Assembly (NCBI RefSeq): GCF_001907195.1
Contig: NZ_LVWA01000004.1
Location: 434,001-498,000 of the forward strand
Reading direction: 5' to 3'
Source: Pontibacter flavimaris
Lineage (GTDB): Bacteria > Bacteroidota > Bacteroidia > Cytophagales > Hymenobacteraceae
DNA length: 64,000 bases
Part shown: positions 25,628 to 33,893 of the stretch, piece after piece
Numbering within the stretch: the first letter of the stretch is position 1
How the letters are laid out: each line of letters begins with the position of its first letter
The notes under the pieces: generated by a model
What the model was told of the DNA's origin: nothing
The model's input: the letters and a program-made list of their open reading frames with translations, nothing else
Databases searched by the model: none
Made by a program: the position numbers and the translations under genes

Positions 25628-26257
25628 ATGGCAGACCTCGGAAAGAAACTACAGCTTAAGAAAGAGCAGTGCCTGCTGCTGTTGCAAGCCCCGGACGAGG
25701 TGGCCCAAGCGCTGCAGCACGAAGACCATACTTTTACAAGAGCCGATGAAGCACCAGGTATAGGTTCCTATGCAGCCGTGCTGTTGTTTGTGCAGCGTGC
25801 CGCCGAGCTGGCGCAACTGGCCCCGCAGGCCGTGGCGCTGCTGCAGCCCGAAAGTATACTTTGGATAGCCTACCCCAAGAAATCATCCGGCATCAAAACA
25901 GACCTCACCCGCGACAACGGCTGGCAGGTGATGGCCCAGATGCAGTACGAGCCGGTGCGGCAGGTGGCCGTAGACGAGGTATGGTCGGCGTTGCGGTTCA
26001 GGCCGCAGGCAGCGCGCAAACAGCCCTCCACGTTCGGAGTGGATATGCCCGGCATCGACAGAAAAGCTAAAACAGTGGCGCTACCCGACGACCTGAAGGA
26101 GGCGCTGCAGGAGGCGGGGCTGCTGGAGGCGTTCGAAAGTATGGCTTTTACCCACCGCAAGGAGCATGTGGTGGCGGTGCTGGAGGCTAAAAGGCCCGAA
26201 ACCCGGACCCGCCGCATCGCCAAAACCGTGGAGGAGATGGCTAAAAGGAAAGTATAA
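25628..26257 (+). CDS. YdeI/OmdA-like protein with N-terminal DUF3052-like part
   Basis: A 209-residue protein. Residues 1-130 carry the segment LWIAYPKKSSGIKTDLTRD, typical of DUF3052-like small proteins. The C-terminal 70 residues (VALPDDLKEALQEAGLLEAFESMAFTHRKEHV, then a Lys/Arg-rich KRPETRTRRIAKTVEEMAK) match the bacteriocin-protection YdeI/OmpD-associated domain. This looks like a fusion of two small families. Function is unclear; YdeI relatives have been tied to envelope stress and peptide resistance. A longer frame to 25565 begins at a non-ATG codon and is not used. An AAAGTATACTTT palindrome lies in the frame at 25851-25862. Confidence 0.78.
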   Translation: MADLGKKLQLKKEQCLLLLQAPDEVAQALQHEDHTFTRADEAPGIGSYAAVLLFVQRAAELAQLAPQAVALLQPESILWIAYPKKSSGIKTDLTRDNGWQVMAQMQYEPVRQVAVDEVWSALRFRPQAARKQPSTFGVDMPGIDRKAKTVALPDDLKEALQEAGLLEAFESMAFTHRKEHVVAVLEAKRPETRTRRIAKTVEEMAKRKV

Positions 26258-26289
26258 AGACCAAGTCAAGCTTTATTACTTCGCTGTAA

Positions 26290-26378
26290 GTTAAACCCAC
26301 CCCCGCCCCTCCAAGGAGGGGAATTCCTGTAGGTGTAATTTGATTCCCCTCCTTGGAGGGGTTAGGGGTGGGTTAATG
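26290..26378. repeat. Long C-rich inverted repeat
   Basis: TTAAACCCACCCCCGCCCCT (from 26291) continuing into CCAAGGAGGGGAAT is mirrored by ATTCCCCTCCTTGGAGGGG continuing into GTTAGGGGTGGGTTAA (about 26343-26376). Arms are about 32 bases with few mismatches, and each arm holds the smaller palindrome CCCCTCCNAGGNAGGGG-type element also found in the composite repeats. No gene is present. This is MITE- or REP-like. Confidence 0.8.
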
Positions 26379-26420
26379 GCAACTTGGACTATACAGTATA
26401 AAAACTATACAGTATAAAAG

Positions 26421-26452
26421 AAGAGGCGCCGCTCAACCGAACGGCGCCTCTT
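26421..26452. terminator. Bidirectional terminator
   Basis: AAGAGGCGCCG (26421-26431) pairs with CGGCGCCTCTT (26442-26452). Beyond it the plus strand has TCATACTTTT and the minus strand CTTTTATAC. It lies between the convergent YdeI/OmdA-like gene and the lipoprotein gene at 26477. Confidence 0.85.
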
Positions 26453-26476
26453 CATACTTTTATATAGCCAGTACTG

Positions 26477-27010
26477 CTACTGAACGTTCACCGTAAAAGT
26501 AGCCTCAATGTCCGTTTCGCCAATAGTCACATCGCTTTCGTCGGTTTTCAGGCCGGGCTGGTGCTTCAGCGTAATCTTCAGCGAGCCGGTAGAACCGGTA
26601 TTCCCTGAGAGCATTCTGGTCTGTAAGCCTACGGGGCGGTCGTTGTTGTCAAAGTCATCCGGCAGGATTTTCTGCACCACCAGCACGTTCTCCGGAGCAT
26701 CGAAGAACAACTCGTGGTCCTCCGCCTCTGTCCTGATCTCATCCTCTATTTTATCATTGAAGGTGATGGTGGCGTTATACTGCGTGTTCGGAACCAGGCT
26801 GAGCGTTGGCTTGCTGCCAGCCGTAAAAGTAGCCGTAGCTGTCTGAATGCCCTTGTCTGTTGCAACTGGCTCCAGCGTCAGTGTCATCGAGGTGATATTT
26901 TCCTCTTCTTTGATTGGATCCGGATCGTCATCGTCGCCGCAGGAGGAGGTGGAGATAAGCAGTGCGCCTAATAAGAATGCGGTAAGATAAGGTCTAAATA
27001 GTTTTTTCAT
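26477..27010 (-). CDS. Lipoprotein of a TonB-receptor-associated family
   Basis: A 177-residue lipoprotein. The leader MKKLFRPYLTAFLLGALLIS ends at a lipobox STSSC (Cys24), followed by an Asp-rich patch GDDDDPDP. The body is beta-rich with TSMTLTLEP, TQYNATITFND, DHELFFDAPEN and SLKITLKHQPG. Proteins of this build, with a His-Glu-aromatic motif like HELFFD, occur beside TonB-dependent receptors in many Bacteroidota; their function is unknown. It is the third gene of a leftward set after a His-rich small protein and a TonB receptor. The ATG at 27010 was chosen because it gives a proper leader; the frame continues upstream without one. Confidence 0.75.
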   Translation of the reverse strand: MKKLFRPYLTAFLLGALLISTSSCGDDDDPDPIKEEENITSMTLTLEPVATDKGIQTATATFTAGSKPTLSLVPNTQYNATITFNDKIEDEIRTEAEDHELFFDAPENVLVVQKILPDDFDNNDRPVGLQTRMLSGNTGSTGSLKITLKHQPGLKTDESDVTIGETDIEATFTVNVQ

Positions 27011-27065
27011 GGTAAGGGTTTTTGTAGAATGCATAACTATACGATATTCCATATATAAATGATAC

Positions 27066-29459
27066 TTATTTTTTTGAGTTGCTGAAATCGAACGGCACCC
27101 GCACGCGCAGCAGCAGCATTCGGCCCAGCTCATCGGCGTAGTAACGCTGCTTGTTCAGGTAGTCGCGGTACACGGTGTTCAGCAGGTTGTTCCCGGTTAT
27201 GCCCACCTCAATCGGCTGCTTGCCCAAATGGATGGTAGTGCCCGCCTCCGCCTGCAGCAGGAAATAGCCCTCCGGTGCCGGCGCAAAGTCCTGCTCCGTT
27301 TTCTCGGGAGCACGGTTCTGTCTCGCCACATACACCCCACCCACCGACAAGTATGCATCCGTTAGCTTGCCGCCATCACCAGAGGAAAACTCATAGCGCA
27401 GGCTGTTGTCGAAGCGGTTGGCCGGCATGTAGATCAGGTAATCGTTGGTATCGAGGTTACGCGCATACAGCAGCGAGGTTTTCGAGTCCAGTACCAAGCC
27501 CGTTGCGAGCTTGAAATCCCAGCTCAGGTCCACGCCGGAAAGCGTGGCATCAGCCTGGGTATACGCAAACGCCGGGAAAGCACCGCGAATAGTTAGTACC
27601 GGCTCCGGCTGTGGGGCCAGATAAATGTAGTCGCGGATGTAGTTGTGGTACAGGCTCAGCGTGCCGTTCAGGCGCGGGTTGCTGAAATAATCCACCGAAA
27701 ACTCCAGGTTATAGGCCTGCTCCGACTTCAGATCCGGGTTGCCGCTCTCGTAAGTGGCCGCGCTGTGGTGCACGCCCTCGCTGAAGAGCTCGTTGGCACC
27801 CGGCGCGCGCCAGGCAGAGGTGGCGCTCAGACCGAAGGTCAGGTGGTAGCCCACATCATACATCGCCGCCAGTGTGCCGGAGAAGTTATTGAACGCATAC
27901 TCCGGCTTGATCAGCTCGCGGTTGTTCTCCAGCTTTTTCACCTGCAGGTGCTTGTAGTCGTAGCGCAGCCCTGCCTCCAGTTGCAGACGGTCTTTCTTCC
28001 ACGTCTCGGTGGCGAAGATGCCCGCCGTGGTGCCGGTAAAGTATGGCAGGAAATCGCTGTAGCGGTAGGTGTTTTTCTGGTAGATGGTGCTGATGCCCAC
28101 CAGGCCCGTTACATTCCCCAGCGGCTTGTGCTCAAAAGTGACCTCGGTGGTGTGGGTGTTGAGGGTGAGCTGCAAGGTTGGGGCCTGGCTCACGCGCCGG
28201 CGCATGTCGTACTCCTGGCGCAGATTGCGCTGCCAGCCATACACAAACTCCAGCTTGCCCGCCTCGCCCAACTGCCAGAAGCCCTTGGCCTTGAACAGGT
28301 CGTGCTGCACGTCCTGGTACGGACGGTCGATGGCATACGTAAACTCGGCGTTACCGGCGTTGCTGGGCCTGCCCCGCTCAATGGCGTACATCAAGTCCTG
28401 CACATTCCCGATGTGCGACTCGCGCAGCACACCCAACTCCGTGCTGAAGCGGCTGTAGAACAGCTCCGCGCCATACGTCTCCTTATCATAGCCTAGCGCC
28501 GCCGAGAAATTCTGCTCCCGCAGGCCGGTGTTCTCCAGGTAATAGTCCGGCGTTTTGGCGTTACCGGCCTTGCGCAGCGTACCCTGCAGGCGCCAGCTCA
28601 GCGGCGGCAGTTTCTCAAAGTTGCCCTCCACCGTGGCCGAGGTAGCCATCTGGCGGTTGTTGGTGCTGCCCAGCAAGTATACCTCGCCGCGGACGCCGGG
28701 TGTGGTGGGCAGCGCCTTGGGCTCTACCAGCACCACCCCGCCAATAGCATCGGCCCCGTAGCGCACCCCGGCCGCCCCTTTGATCACCTTCATCTCCGAG
28801 GCGATAAAAGGGTCGATCTCCGGCGCGTGCTCGGCCCCCCACTGCTGCCCCTCCTGGCGCACGCCGTTGTTGAGCAGCAGCACGCGGTTGCTGTGCAGGC
28901 CGTGGATAACCGGCTTGGAAATGGTGGGGCCGGTCTGCAGCGTGGTTACGCCGGCGATGCCTTTGAGCGTCTCGGCCAGCGCCAGGCCGCGCGTCTGCTC
29001 CAGTTCCCGGCCGCTTATACTTTGCTGCGTCTGGGCCTGCGCGCGCAGGTGCTCCCCGGTCACCTCCACGGTGCGCAGCAGGCGGGCGTCGGCGTGCAAT
29101 GGCAGGTCGCGGGCAAGCGAGGCGGAAAGCCTGACGGCGAATTGCTCTTCCTCATAGCCCACATACTTTACCTGCAGCGTATAGGCACCGCGGCATACCT
29201 GGTGGAAATGGTAGTTGCCATATTCATCAGACATGGTGGCGCGGTCCAGTTCCGGTAAGTAAATCGTGGCCCCGATCAGCGGCTCGCGCGTGTCGTGGTC
29301 CAGCACCTTGCCCGAGAGGGTCAGGCCGCAGTCCTGCTCGGCATCCTCAGGCACCGGCCCAGGCAGGGATTGTGCCCGTAATGCCGGTGCCTGCCATGCC
29401 AGTAAAGCCAGCGTAAGAAATAGGGTTTTCGTCTTCAGCACGTCTTCTAATTTCAGCAA
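27066..29459 (-). CDS. TonB-dependent outer membrane receptor with carboxypeptidase-like N-terminal domain
   Basis: A 797-residue receptor. The signal peptide ends near ALRAQ. A carboxypeptidase-regulatory-like domain (LTLSGKVLDHDTREPLIGATIYLPE...YGNYHFHQV) comes first, then the plug (VEVTGEHLRAQ, ETLKGIAGVTTLQTGPTISKP, VIHGLHSNRVLLLNNGVRQ, GAAGVRYGADAIGGVV) and a 22-strand barrel ending VRVPFDFSNSKK. It imports a chelated substrate using TonB energy. Substrate is not directly visible. The plug resembles receptors of the zinc/copper type, and the neighbouring His-rich and HELFFD proteins point to a metal. A TATACTT word lies in frame near 29018. Confidence 0.9.
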   Translation of the reverse strand: MLKLEDVLKTKTLFLTLALLAWQAPALRAQSLPGPVPEDAEQDCGLTLSGKVLDHDTREPLIGATIYLPELDRATMSDEYGNYHFHQVCRGAYTLQVKYVGYEEEQFAVRLSASLARDLPLHADARLLRTVEVTGEHLRAQAQTQQSISGRELEQTRGLALAETLKGIAGVTTLQTGPTISKPVIHGLHSNRVLLLNNGVRQEGQQWGAEHAPEIDPFIASEMKVIKGAAGVRYGADAIGGVVLVEPKALPTTPGVRGEVYLLGSTNNRQMATSATVEGNFEKLPPLSWRLQGTLRKAGNAKTPDYYLENTGLREQNFSAALGYDKETYGAELFYSRFSTELGVLRESHIGNVQDLMYAIERGRPSNAGNAEFTYAIDRPYQDVQHDLFKAKGFWQLGEAGKLEFVYGWQRNLRQEYDMRRRVSQAPTLQLTLNTHTTEVTFEHKPLGNVTGLVGISTIYQKNTYRYSDFLPYFTGTTAGIFATETWKKDRLQLEAGLRYDYKHLQVKKLENNRELIKPEYAFNNFSGTLAAMYDVGYHLTFGLSATSAWRAPGANELFSEGVHHSAATYESGNPDLKSEQAYNLEFSVDYFSNPRLNGTLSLYHNYIRDYIYLAPQPEPVLTIRGAFPAFAYTQADATLSGVDLSWDFKLATGLVLDSKTSLLYARNLDTNDYLIYMPANRFDNSLRYEFSSGDGGKLTDAYLSVGGVYVARQNRAPEKTEQDFAPAPEGYFLLQAEAGTTIHLGKQPIEVGITGNNLLNTVYRDYLNKQRYYADELGRMLLLRVRVPFDFSNSKK

Positions 29460-29593
29460 TAATAAATTTGGTGGCTACACCAAGTATAGCCTAAAGCGGA
29501 TGGGCCCCGCTGCGGCAGCCGCTGCGCCAATGGCAGAAGCGGGCCTGTTAGGGCTTGTAAAATAGGTCTGGAAAGGTAGGCACGAGCCGCAGT

Positions 29594-29611
29594 TATACTT
29601 TACAAAGTATA
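29594..29611. repeat. Inverted pair of AAGTATA words
   Basis: TATACTTT-AC-AAAGTATA forms an 18-base near-palindrome in the 178-base gap between the TonB receptor and the His-rich gene. It may be an operator-like site or another instance of the dispersed word. Confidence 0.75.
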
Positions 29612-29637
29612 GGCTGAGCCGTGCGGTTCAGCTGAAA

Positions 29638-29961
29638 TCAGGCCAACGGCGGGCCGCGAAGAAAGTATAAGGAAGGTTTGCTGCCCTGCCAGCTGCAAGT
29701 ATAAATACCGGCATAAACAGCAGTGTGGGTAATGGCTGTAAAGCGAAGGGAGAGCGTTTCACCTTGGTAGGGCGAGTTGAACACGTCCTCTACGGGACAG
29801 TGTTTGTGTTTCATGCCTACCTGCGCCTCGTGGGAGTCGCAGTGGTCGGTGTGCACCGTGTGCGTGTGCGGGTGCAGCTCCTGAATCAGCTCATCGGGCA
29901 CCATGGCCCTGCTGAAGAGCAGGAGCAGCGCAAGGGCGATATGTTGGAGATAACGGTGCAC
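29638..29961 (-). CDS. His-rich small exported protein (DUF2946-like)
   Basis: A 107-residue protein. A hydrophobic leader (HIALALLLLFSRAMV) is followed by a His/Cys-rich stretch with HPHTHTVHTDHCDSH and HKHCPVED, giving about ten histidines and two cysteines in 35 residues. The C terminus ends FLRGPPLA, reminiscent of DUF2946-type proteins found near copper receptors. It lies just upstream of, and on the same strand as, the TonB receptor and its lipoprotein, so I infer a metal-binding role at the cell surface or in the periplasm. Metal identity is not shown by sequence. Confidence 0.7.
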   Translation of the reverse strand: MHRYLQHIALALLLLFSRAMVPDELIQELHPHTHTVHTDHCDSHEAQVGMKHKHCPVEDVFNSPYQGETLSLRFTAITHTAVYAGIYTCSWQGSKPSLYFLRGPPLA

Positions 29962-30277
29962 GTTGGCCTTGAAACAAAAACAAAGATATAACTATTTTCT
30001 ACAATGTTGCATTTAGAGCCTTTCCCTGTTTATACTTGTCCTGTACGCACAAGTATAAATTGGGGTGCTGCGGAGGGTTAGATGCGATCCGGGTAAAAAG
30101 GTTTAGTTTGAGGAAGTATAAAGTAGCCCGGTAAGTATAAAACTCTGCCGCGGCGGTAGTTTTATCCGATGCTTCCTGCCATCCTGTCACTCCCTGGCGC
30201 TCTGGAACAGGTTTTGAAAGCACCGCTCCAGTATAGCATCCGTAACAGATCAACCTTAACCATATAACGAATAGACA
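29962..30277. other. Divergent gap with inverted AAGTATA pair
   Basis: The gap between the His-rich gene and htpG holds no gene. TTTATACTTG (30029-30038) and CAAGTATAAA (30050-30059) form a perfect 10-base inverted repeat with an 11-base loop. Two more AAGTATA words follow at about 30115 and 30134. The htpG promoter should lie here, but I see no clear consensus and no CIRCE-like element. Confidence 0.6.
29981..29988 (-). promoter_or_regulatory. Possible -7 element for the metal-uptake module
   Basis: CAAAGATA on the plus strand is TATCTTTG on the minus strand, a TAnnTTTG match 19 bases upstream of the His-rich gene start. The TTG at the usual 19-base spacing is missing; one lies at a 13-base spacing. 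Confidence 0.4.
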
Positions 30278-32098
30278 ATGGAAGAAAGAGGTAATATCTC
30301 CATCCACACCGAGAATATTTTCCCGATCATCAAGAAGTTCCTGTACTCCGACCACGAGATTTTCCTGCGCGAGCTGGTGAGCAATGCCGTGGACGCCACG
30401 CAGAAGATCAAGCGCCTCTCCTCCATCGGCGAGTATAAAGGCGAACTGGGCGAGCTAAAGGTGAAAGTGGCCGTGGACAAAGAGGCCAAAACCATCACTA
30501 TCTCCGACAACGGCCTGGGCATGACGGCTGAGGAGATCAAGAAGTACATCAACCAGATCGCGTTTTCGGGCGCCACCGAGTTTGTGGAGCGCTACAAGGA
30601 CGCCTCTGCCGACAAGGACCAGATCATCGGTCAGTTTGGTCTGGGCTTCTACTCGGCCTTCATGGTGGCCGAGCGCGTGGAGATCATCACCAAATCGTAC
30701 CAGGAGGGCGCTGAGGCCGCCCGCTGGGACTGCGATGGCAGCACGGAGTTTACCATCACATCGGCTGAGCGCGCCGAGCGCGGCACGGACGTGATCCTGC
30801 ATGTGGCCCAGGACTCGGAGGAGTTCCTGGAGACCGCCCGTATCCGCACCATCCTGGACAAATACTGCAAGTTCCTCCCCGTGCCGGTGGAGTTTGAGGG
30901 CGAAACCATCAACAACCCCAACCCGATCTGGACCAAGCAGCCATCGGATCTGAAAGACGAGGATTACAAGGAGTTCTACAAAGAGCTGTACCCCTTCTCG
31001 GAGCCGCCGCTGTTCTGGATTCACCTCAACGTGGACTATCCGTTTAACCTGACGGGCATTTTATACTTCCCCAAGCTCAAGAACGACTTCGAGATCCAGC
31101 GCAACAAGATCCAGCTCTACTCGCGCCAGGTGTTTATTACTGACGAGGTGAAGGACGTGGTGCCGGAGTTTCTGATGTTGCTGCACGGCGTGATCGACTC
31201 GCCGGACATTCCTCTCAACGTGAGCCGCTCCTTCCTGCAGGCCGACGCCAGCGTGAAGAAGATCAACACCTACATCACCAAAAAGGTAGCCGACAAGCTG
31301 GCAGAGATTTTCCGCAAAGACCGTGAGACCTTTGAGAAGAACTGGGACGACATCAGCGTGTTTGTAAAGTATGGCATGCTGAGCGATGACAAGTTCTATG
31401 AAAAAGCGAAGGACTTTGTGTTGCTGCAGAGCACGGAGGGCAAGTATTACACCATAGAAGAGTACAAGGCACTGGTGCAGGCCAACCAGACGAACAAAAG
31501 CGAGCAGTTGGTGCTGTTGTATACTTCCGATGCCGAGAAGCAGCACGCCTTTGTGGAAGCGGCCCAAAGCCGCGGCTACGACGTACTCAAGCTCGACTCG
31601 GTCATCGACAGCCACTTTATCGGCCTGCTGGAGCAGAAGCTGGAGAAAACCACCCTTAAGCGCGTGGACTCCGAAACCATTGACAAGCTGGTGGAGAAGG
31701 ACGAAACGAAGGAAAGTGTGCTGAATGACACGGAGAAGGAGGAGCTGAAGAAAGTATACGAGGAGGCCATCAGCAACCAGCACATGCACGTGGAGGTAGC
31801 GCCGCTGGCCCCGGACGATGCGCCGGTGGTGATCACGCTGCCCGAGTTTATGCGCCGCATGAAGGACATGAGCCGCTCCGGCGGTGGCGGGATGATGTTT
31901 ATGGGCGACATGCCGGATACCTACAACGTGACCATCAACGCCAACCACCCGCTGAACCAGCGCGTGCTCAAGGCCGAGGAGAAGAGCAAGCTGGCGCGCC
32001 AGGCCTTCGATCTGGCCCTGCTGTCGCAGAACATGCTGTCGGGCGCGGCGCTTACCAGCTTTGTGAAGCGCAGCTTCGAGCTGATGACAAACGAGTAG
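30278..32098 (+). CDS. htpG: Molecular chaperone HtpG (bacterial Hsp90)
   Basis: A 606-residue Hsp90 chaperone. The N-terminal GHKL ATPase has ELVSNAVDA (Glu32, Asn36), SDNGLGMT and GQFGLGFYSAFMVA. The middle domain contains FPKLKNDFEIQRNKIQLYSRQVFI and GVIDSPDIPLNVSRSFLQ, including the catalytic-loop Arg. The C-terminal dimerisation domain ends LTSFVKRSFELMTNE. The length is normal. It is cytoplasmic, acting on late folding of client proteins. It stands alone with its own terminator. TATACTT words are present in frame near 31062, 31519 and 31755. Confidence 0.97.
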   Translation: MEERGNISIHTENIFPIIKKFLYSDHEIFLRELVSNAVDATQKIKRLSSIGEYKGELGELKVKVAVDKEAKTITISDNGLGMTAEEIKKYINQIAFSGATEFVERYKDASADKDQIIGQFGLGFYSAFMVAERVEIITKSYQEGAEAARWDCDGSTEFTITSAERAERGTDVILHVAQDSEEFLETARIRTILDKYCKFLPVPVEFEGETINNPNPIWTKQPSDLKDEDYKEFYKELYPFSEPPLFWIHLNVDYPFNLTGILYFPKLKNDFEIQRNKIQLYSRQVFITDEVKDVVPEFLMLLHGVIDSPDIPLNVSRSFLQADASVKKINTYITKKVADKLAEIFRKDRETFEKNWDDISVFVKYGMLSDDKFYEKAKDFVLLQSTEGKYYTIEEYKALVQANQTNKSEQLVLLYTSDAEKQHAFVEAAQSRGYDVLKLDSVIDSHFIGLLEQKLEKTTLKRVDSETIDKLVEKDETKESVLNDTEKEELKKVYEEAISNQHMHVEVAPLAPDDAPVVITLPEFMRRMKDMSRSGGGGMMFMGDMPDTYNVTINANHPLNQRVLKAEEKSKLARQAFDLALLSQNMLSGAALTSFVKRSFELMTNE

Positions 32099-32121
32099 TA
32101 CCTTTTTTATGCCTAACAGCT

Positions 32122-32153
32122 AAGGCAGTGCCCATGTGGGCGCTGCCTTTTTT
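32122..32153 (+). terminator. Rho-independent terminator
   Basis: AAGGCAGTGCCC (32122-32133) pairs with GGGCGCTGCCTT (32138-32149), with one G-U pair, loop ATGT and then TTTTT. It lies 23 bases after htpG. Confidence 0.9.
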
Positions 32154-32356
32154 GCTTTTGACTCACCCCAAAGTATAAATGAAACTTACCCGGCGCAGGC
32201 ATAGTTATAGGGGCGTTGGTGCGTATACTTATATTATAATTGCTAAATTGCTTAAGTGTTAAATTGCTGGTTTTCCCGTGGAAGGGCGAAAGTATACTAA
32301 GAGCATCCCTTGAACAGTTTAACAATTTAACCACGAAACAATAGAACAATTCGAAA

Positions 32357-33274
32357 TTGAAAAGCTCGGTTTATACTTTGTGGATAGGGATTTTACTGCT
32401 AAGCCTGGGCAGCTGCGGCCAGCCCCAGTGGAACAGTGACTACAACCTGGACATGGCCCGCCTGAAGGAGGAAAGCCATGCAAAAACTGATGCCCTGGCC
32501 TCCGCCGACACCACCCAGCCTACCGTAGAGACCCGCAACCCGCTGGAAGAGGAGATCGAGGAGAAAAAGAAGAAACGCAAGGCCAAGCACAGCAAGCGCG
32601 AGTTTCTGGGCTACAAGATAAAGCGCGGCTACACCAAGAGCGGCGGCCGCTACAAGGAAACTGTTGAGACGTTCGGCTACCTGCCCGAGTACCAGGAGCC
32701 CGACCCATACGCCCCGCTCAAGTATTATTACGATACCGACAAGCGCAAGCTGGCCCGCTCCGGCGCTGCCGTAACCGACACCGACCGCTACAAGGTGCTG
32801 CATGGCCCTTACAAGAAGACGCTGGACGGCGAGGTGGTGGAGGAAGGTTACTTCTACGTGGGCACCAAGCACCTGCGCTGGGAAAAGTACCGCAACAACG
32901 AGGACCATACCTTGGTAGACAAGGAGCACTATGAAAAGGGCTTCCTGCGCGATGCGGTGGTAACGTATTACGGCGATACCAAAAAGATAAAGGAGGTGAT
33001 TCCCTACGAGCATGGGGATGTGCAGGGTACGTATTACAGATTCTATGAGAACGGGCAACTGGAGTGGAGCGGGCAGTATGAGAAAGGCCGCAAAGTGGGC
33101 GTCTGGGTCAACTACTACGACTTCCGGAACCGCCGGCGCTACGAATATCAGTACCCCAAAACTGCCTACGATGCACCGCACGAGCCCTACCTGATCAGGG
33201 AATATGACCGCCACGCCACTCCCATCTACGAGCGCGGTAAGTTCGATAAGCGTTCGCAGGCGAGTAGTAAATAA
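32357..33274 (+). CDS. Lipoprotein with MORN/YwqK-like repeats (TTG start)
   Basis: A 305-residue protein. There is no ATG before the leader; a TTG at 32357 gives MKSSVYTLWIGILLLSLGSC with a lipobox Cys at 20, so TTG is the likely start. A charged linker (EEEIEEKKKKRKAKHSKREF) is followed by a region with GPYKKTLDGEVVEEGYFYVG, HGDVQGTYYRFYENGQLEWSG and YEKGRKVGVWVNYYD, which look like MORN-type repeats of the YwqK-like family. Such repeats may bind surfaces or peptides; no function is known here. A TATACTTT word falls in the leader region. Three more lie in the gap upstream. Confidence 0.7.
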   Translation: MKSSVYTLWIGILLLSLGSCGQPQWNSDYNLDMARLKEESHAKTDALASADTTQPTVETRNPLEEEIEEKKKKRKAKHSKREFLGYKIKRGYTKSGGRYKETVETFGYLPEYQEPDPYAPLKYYYDTDKRKLARSGAAVTDTDRYKVLHGPYKKTLDGEVVEEGYFYVGTKHLRWEKYRNNEDHTLVDKEHYEKGFLRDAVVTYYGDTKKIKEVIPYEHGDVQGTYYRFYENGQLEWSGQYEKGRKVGVWVNYYDFRNRRRYEYQYPKTAYDAPHEPYLIREYDRHATPIYERGKFDKRSQASSK

Positions 33275-33289
33275 GTGCCTGCCGCTGCA

Positions 33290-33735
33290 AGTATAACCCC
33301 ACCCCAGCCCTCCCCTAAAAACAGGGGAGGGAGCTCTGCAGTACCGAATCCAACCACCCCTACCCCTCCTTGTCTAAGGCGGGGAGCCGTACTTACTACT
33401 TCACCTGTCATCTCGAGCAGCGCGAGAGATCTACCCGGAATTCTATAGAGATCTCTCCCGAAAGTCGAGATGACAAATAGCCGTGGCTATCGAATCTGAT
33501 CCCAGTCTTTGGGTTGAGCGCCTTGTGAGATCCGGTGCCGCGCATGCGGCAGCGCCCTGGCGCAGGAGGGAACACAGCGCGATGCCCAAAGGCGAGCCCT
33601 CTCGGGCTTGAGAGCACCAAAGCCAGAAATGAAACGAGCAGGTTGTAAAGCCGTGGATGAACGGAAGTAAGCAAGGATAGCCTGTTTCAAGTGGAAGGAA
33701 GCGGCGGCTAGGAAAGTATAAACCAGCAAGTATAA
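33290..33735 (+). repeat. Composite intergenic repeat, copy C
   Basis: Blocks shared with copies A and B: the C-rich inverted repeat CCCTCCCCTAAAAACAGGGG (about 33309-33328); CTGCAGTACCGAATCCAACC (shared with A); TACTTACTACTT; TGTCATCTCGAGCAG...AGAGATCT...TCGAGATGACA; GTGGCTATCGAATCTGATCC; GGTTGAGCGCC; CCGGTGCCG; CAGCGCGATGCCC; GAAATGAAACGAGCAGG; GGATAGCCTGTTTC. Part of the centre present in A and B (GAAAAGCTCCCAGCG) is altered. The copy ends at an AAGTATA word. No credible gene is inside. Confidence 0.8.
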
Positions 33736-33893
33736 AAGTATAACCCAAGTATAAAATATGGCTTTTCAATCCAGTCGGGTTGCAAACCCTACGCCAAGGT
33801 AGGATACAAGTCTGAAGGCTTGCACCATGAAAGGCAGGTGTAAAAGTATAAGCCAAGTATAGAAGTATGGCTGGGGCAAGTACAAGTATAACC
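33714..33893. repeat. Cluster of AAGTATA words
   Basis: Seven AAGTATA words, all in the plus orientation, lie in the 180 bases between composite repeat C and yraN. Four of them fall within 35 bases. Between the two groups is a unique stretch (33755-33840) with no gene. Confidence 0.75.

Noticed and set aside
29460..29637. Riboswitch (cobalamin-like) before the TonB receptor
   Set aside because: No B12-box-like sequence; the gap holds only an inverted AAGTATA pair.
31061..31948. 295-codon frame antisense to htpG
   Set aside because: Shadow frame; htpG motifs are unambiguous.
13605..33735. Composite repeats as insertion sequences
   Set aside because: No transposase frame, no clear terminal inverted repeats with target duplications; kept as repeats of unknown type.
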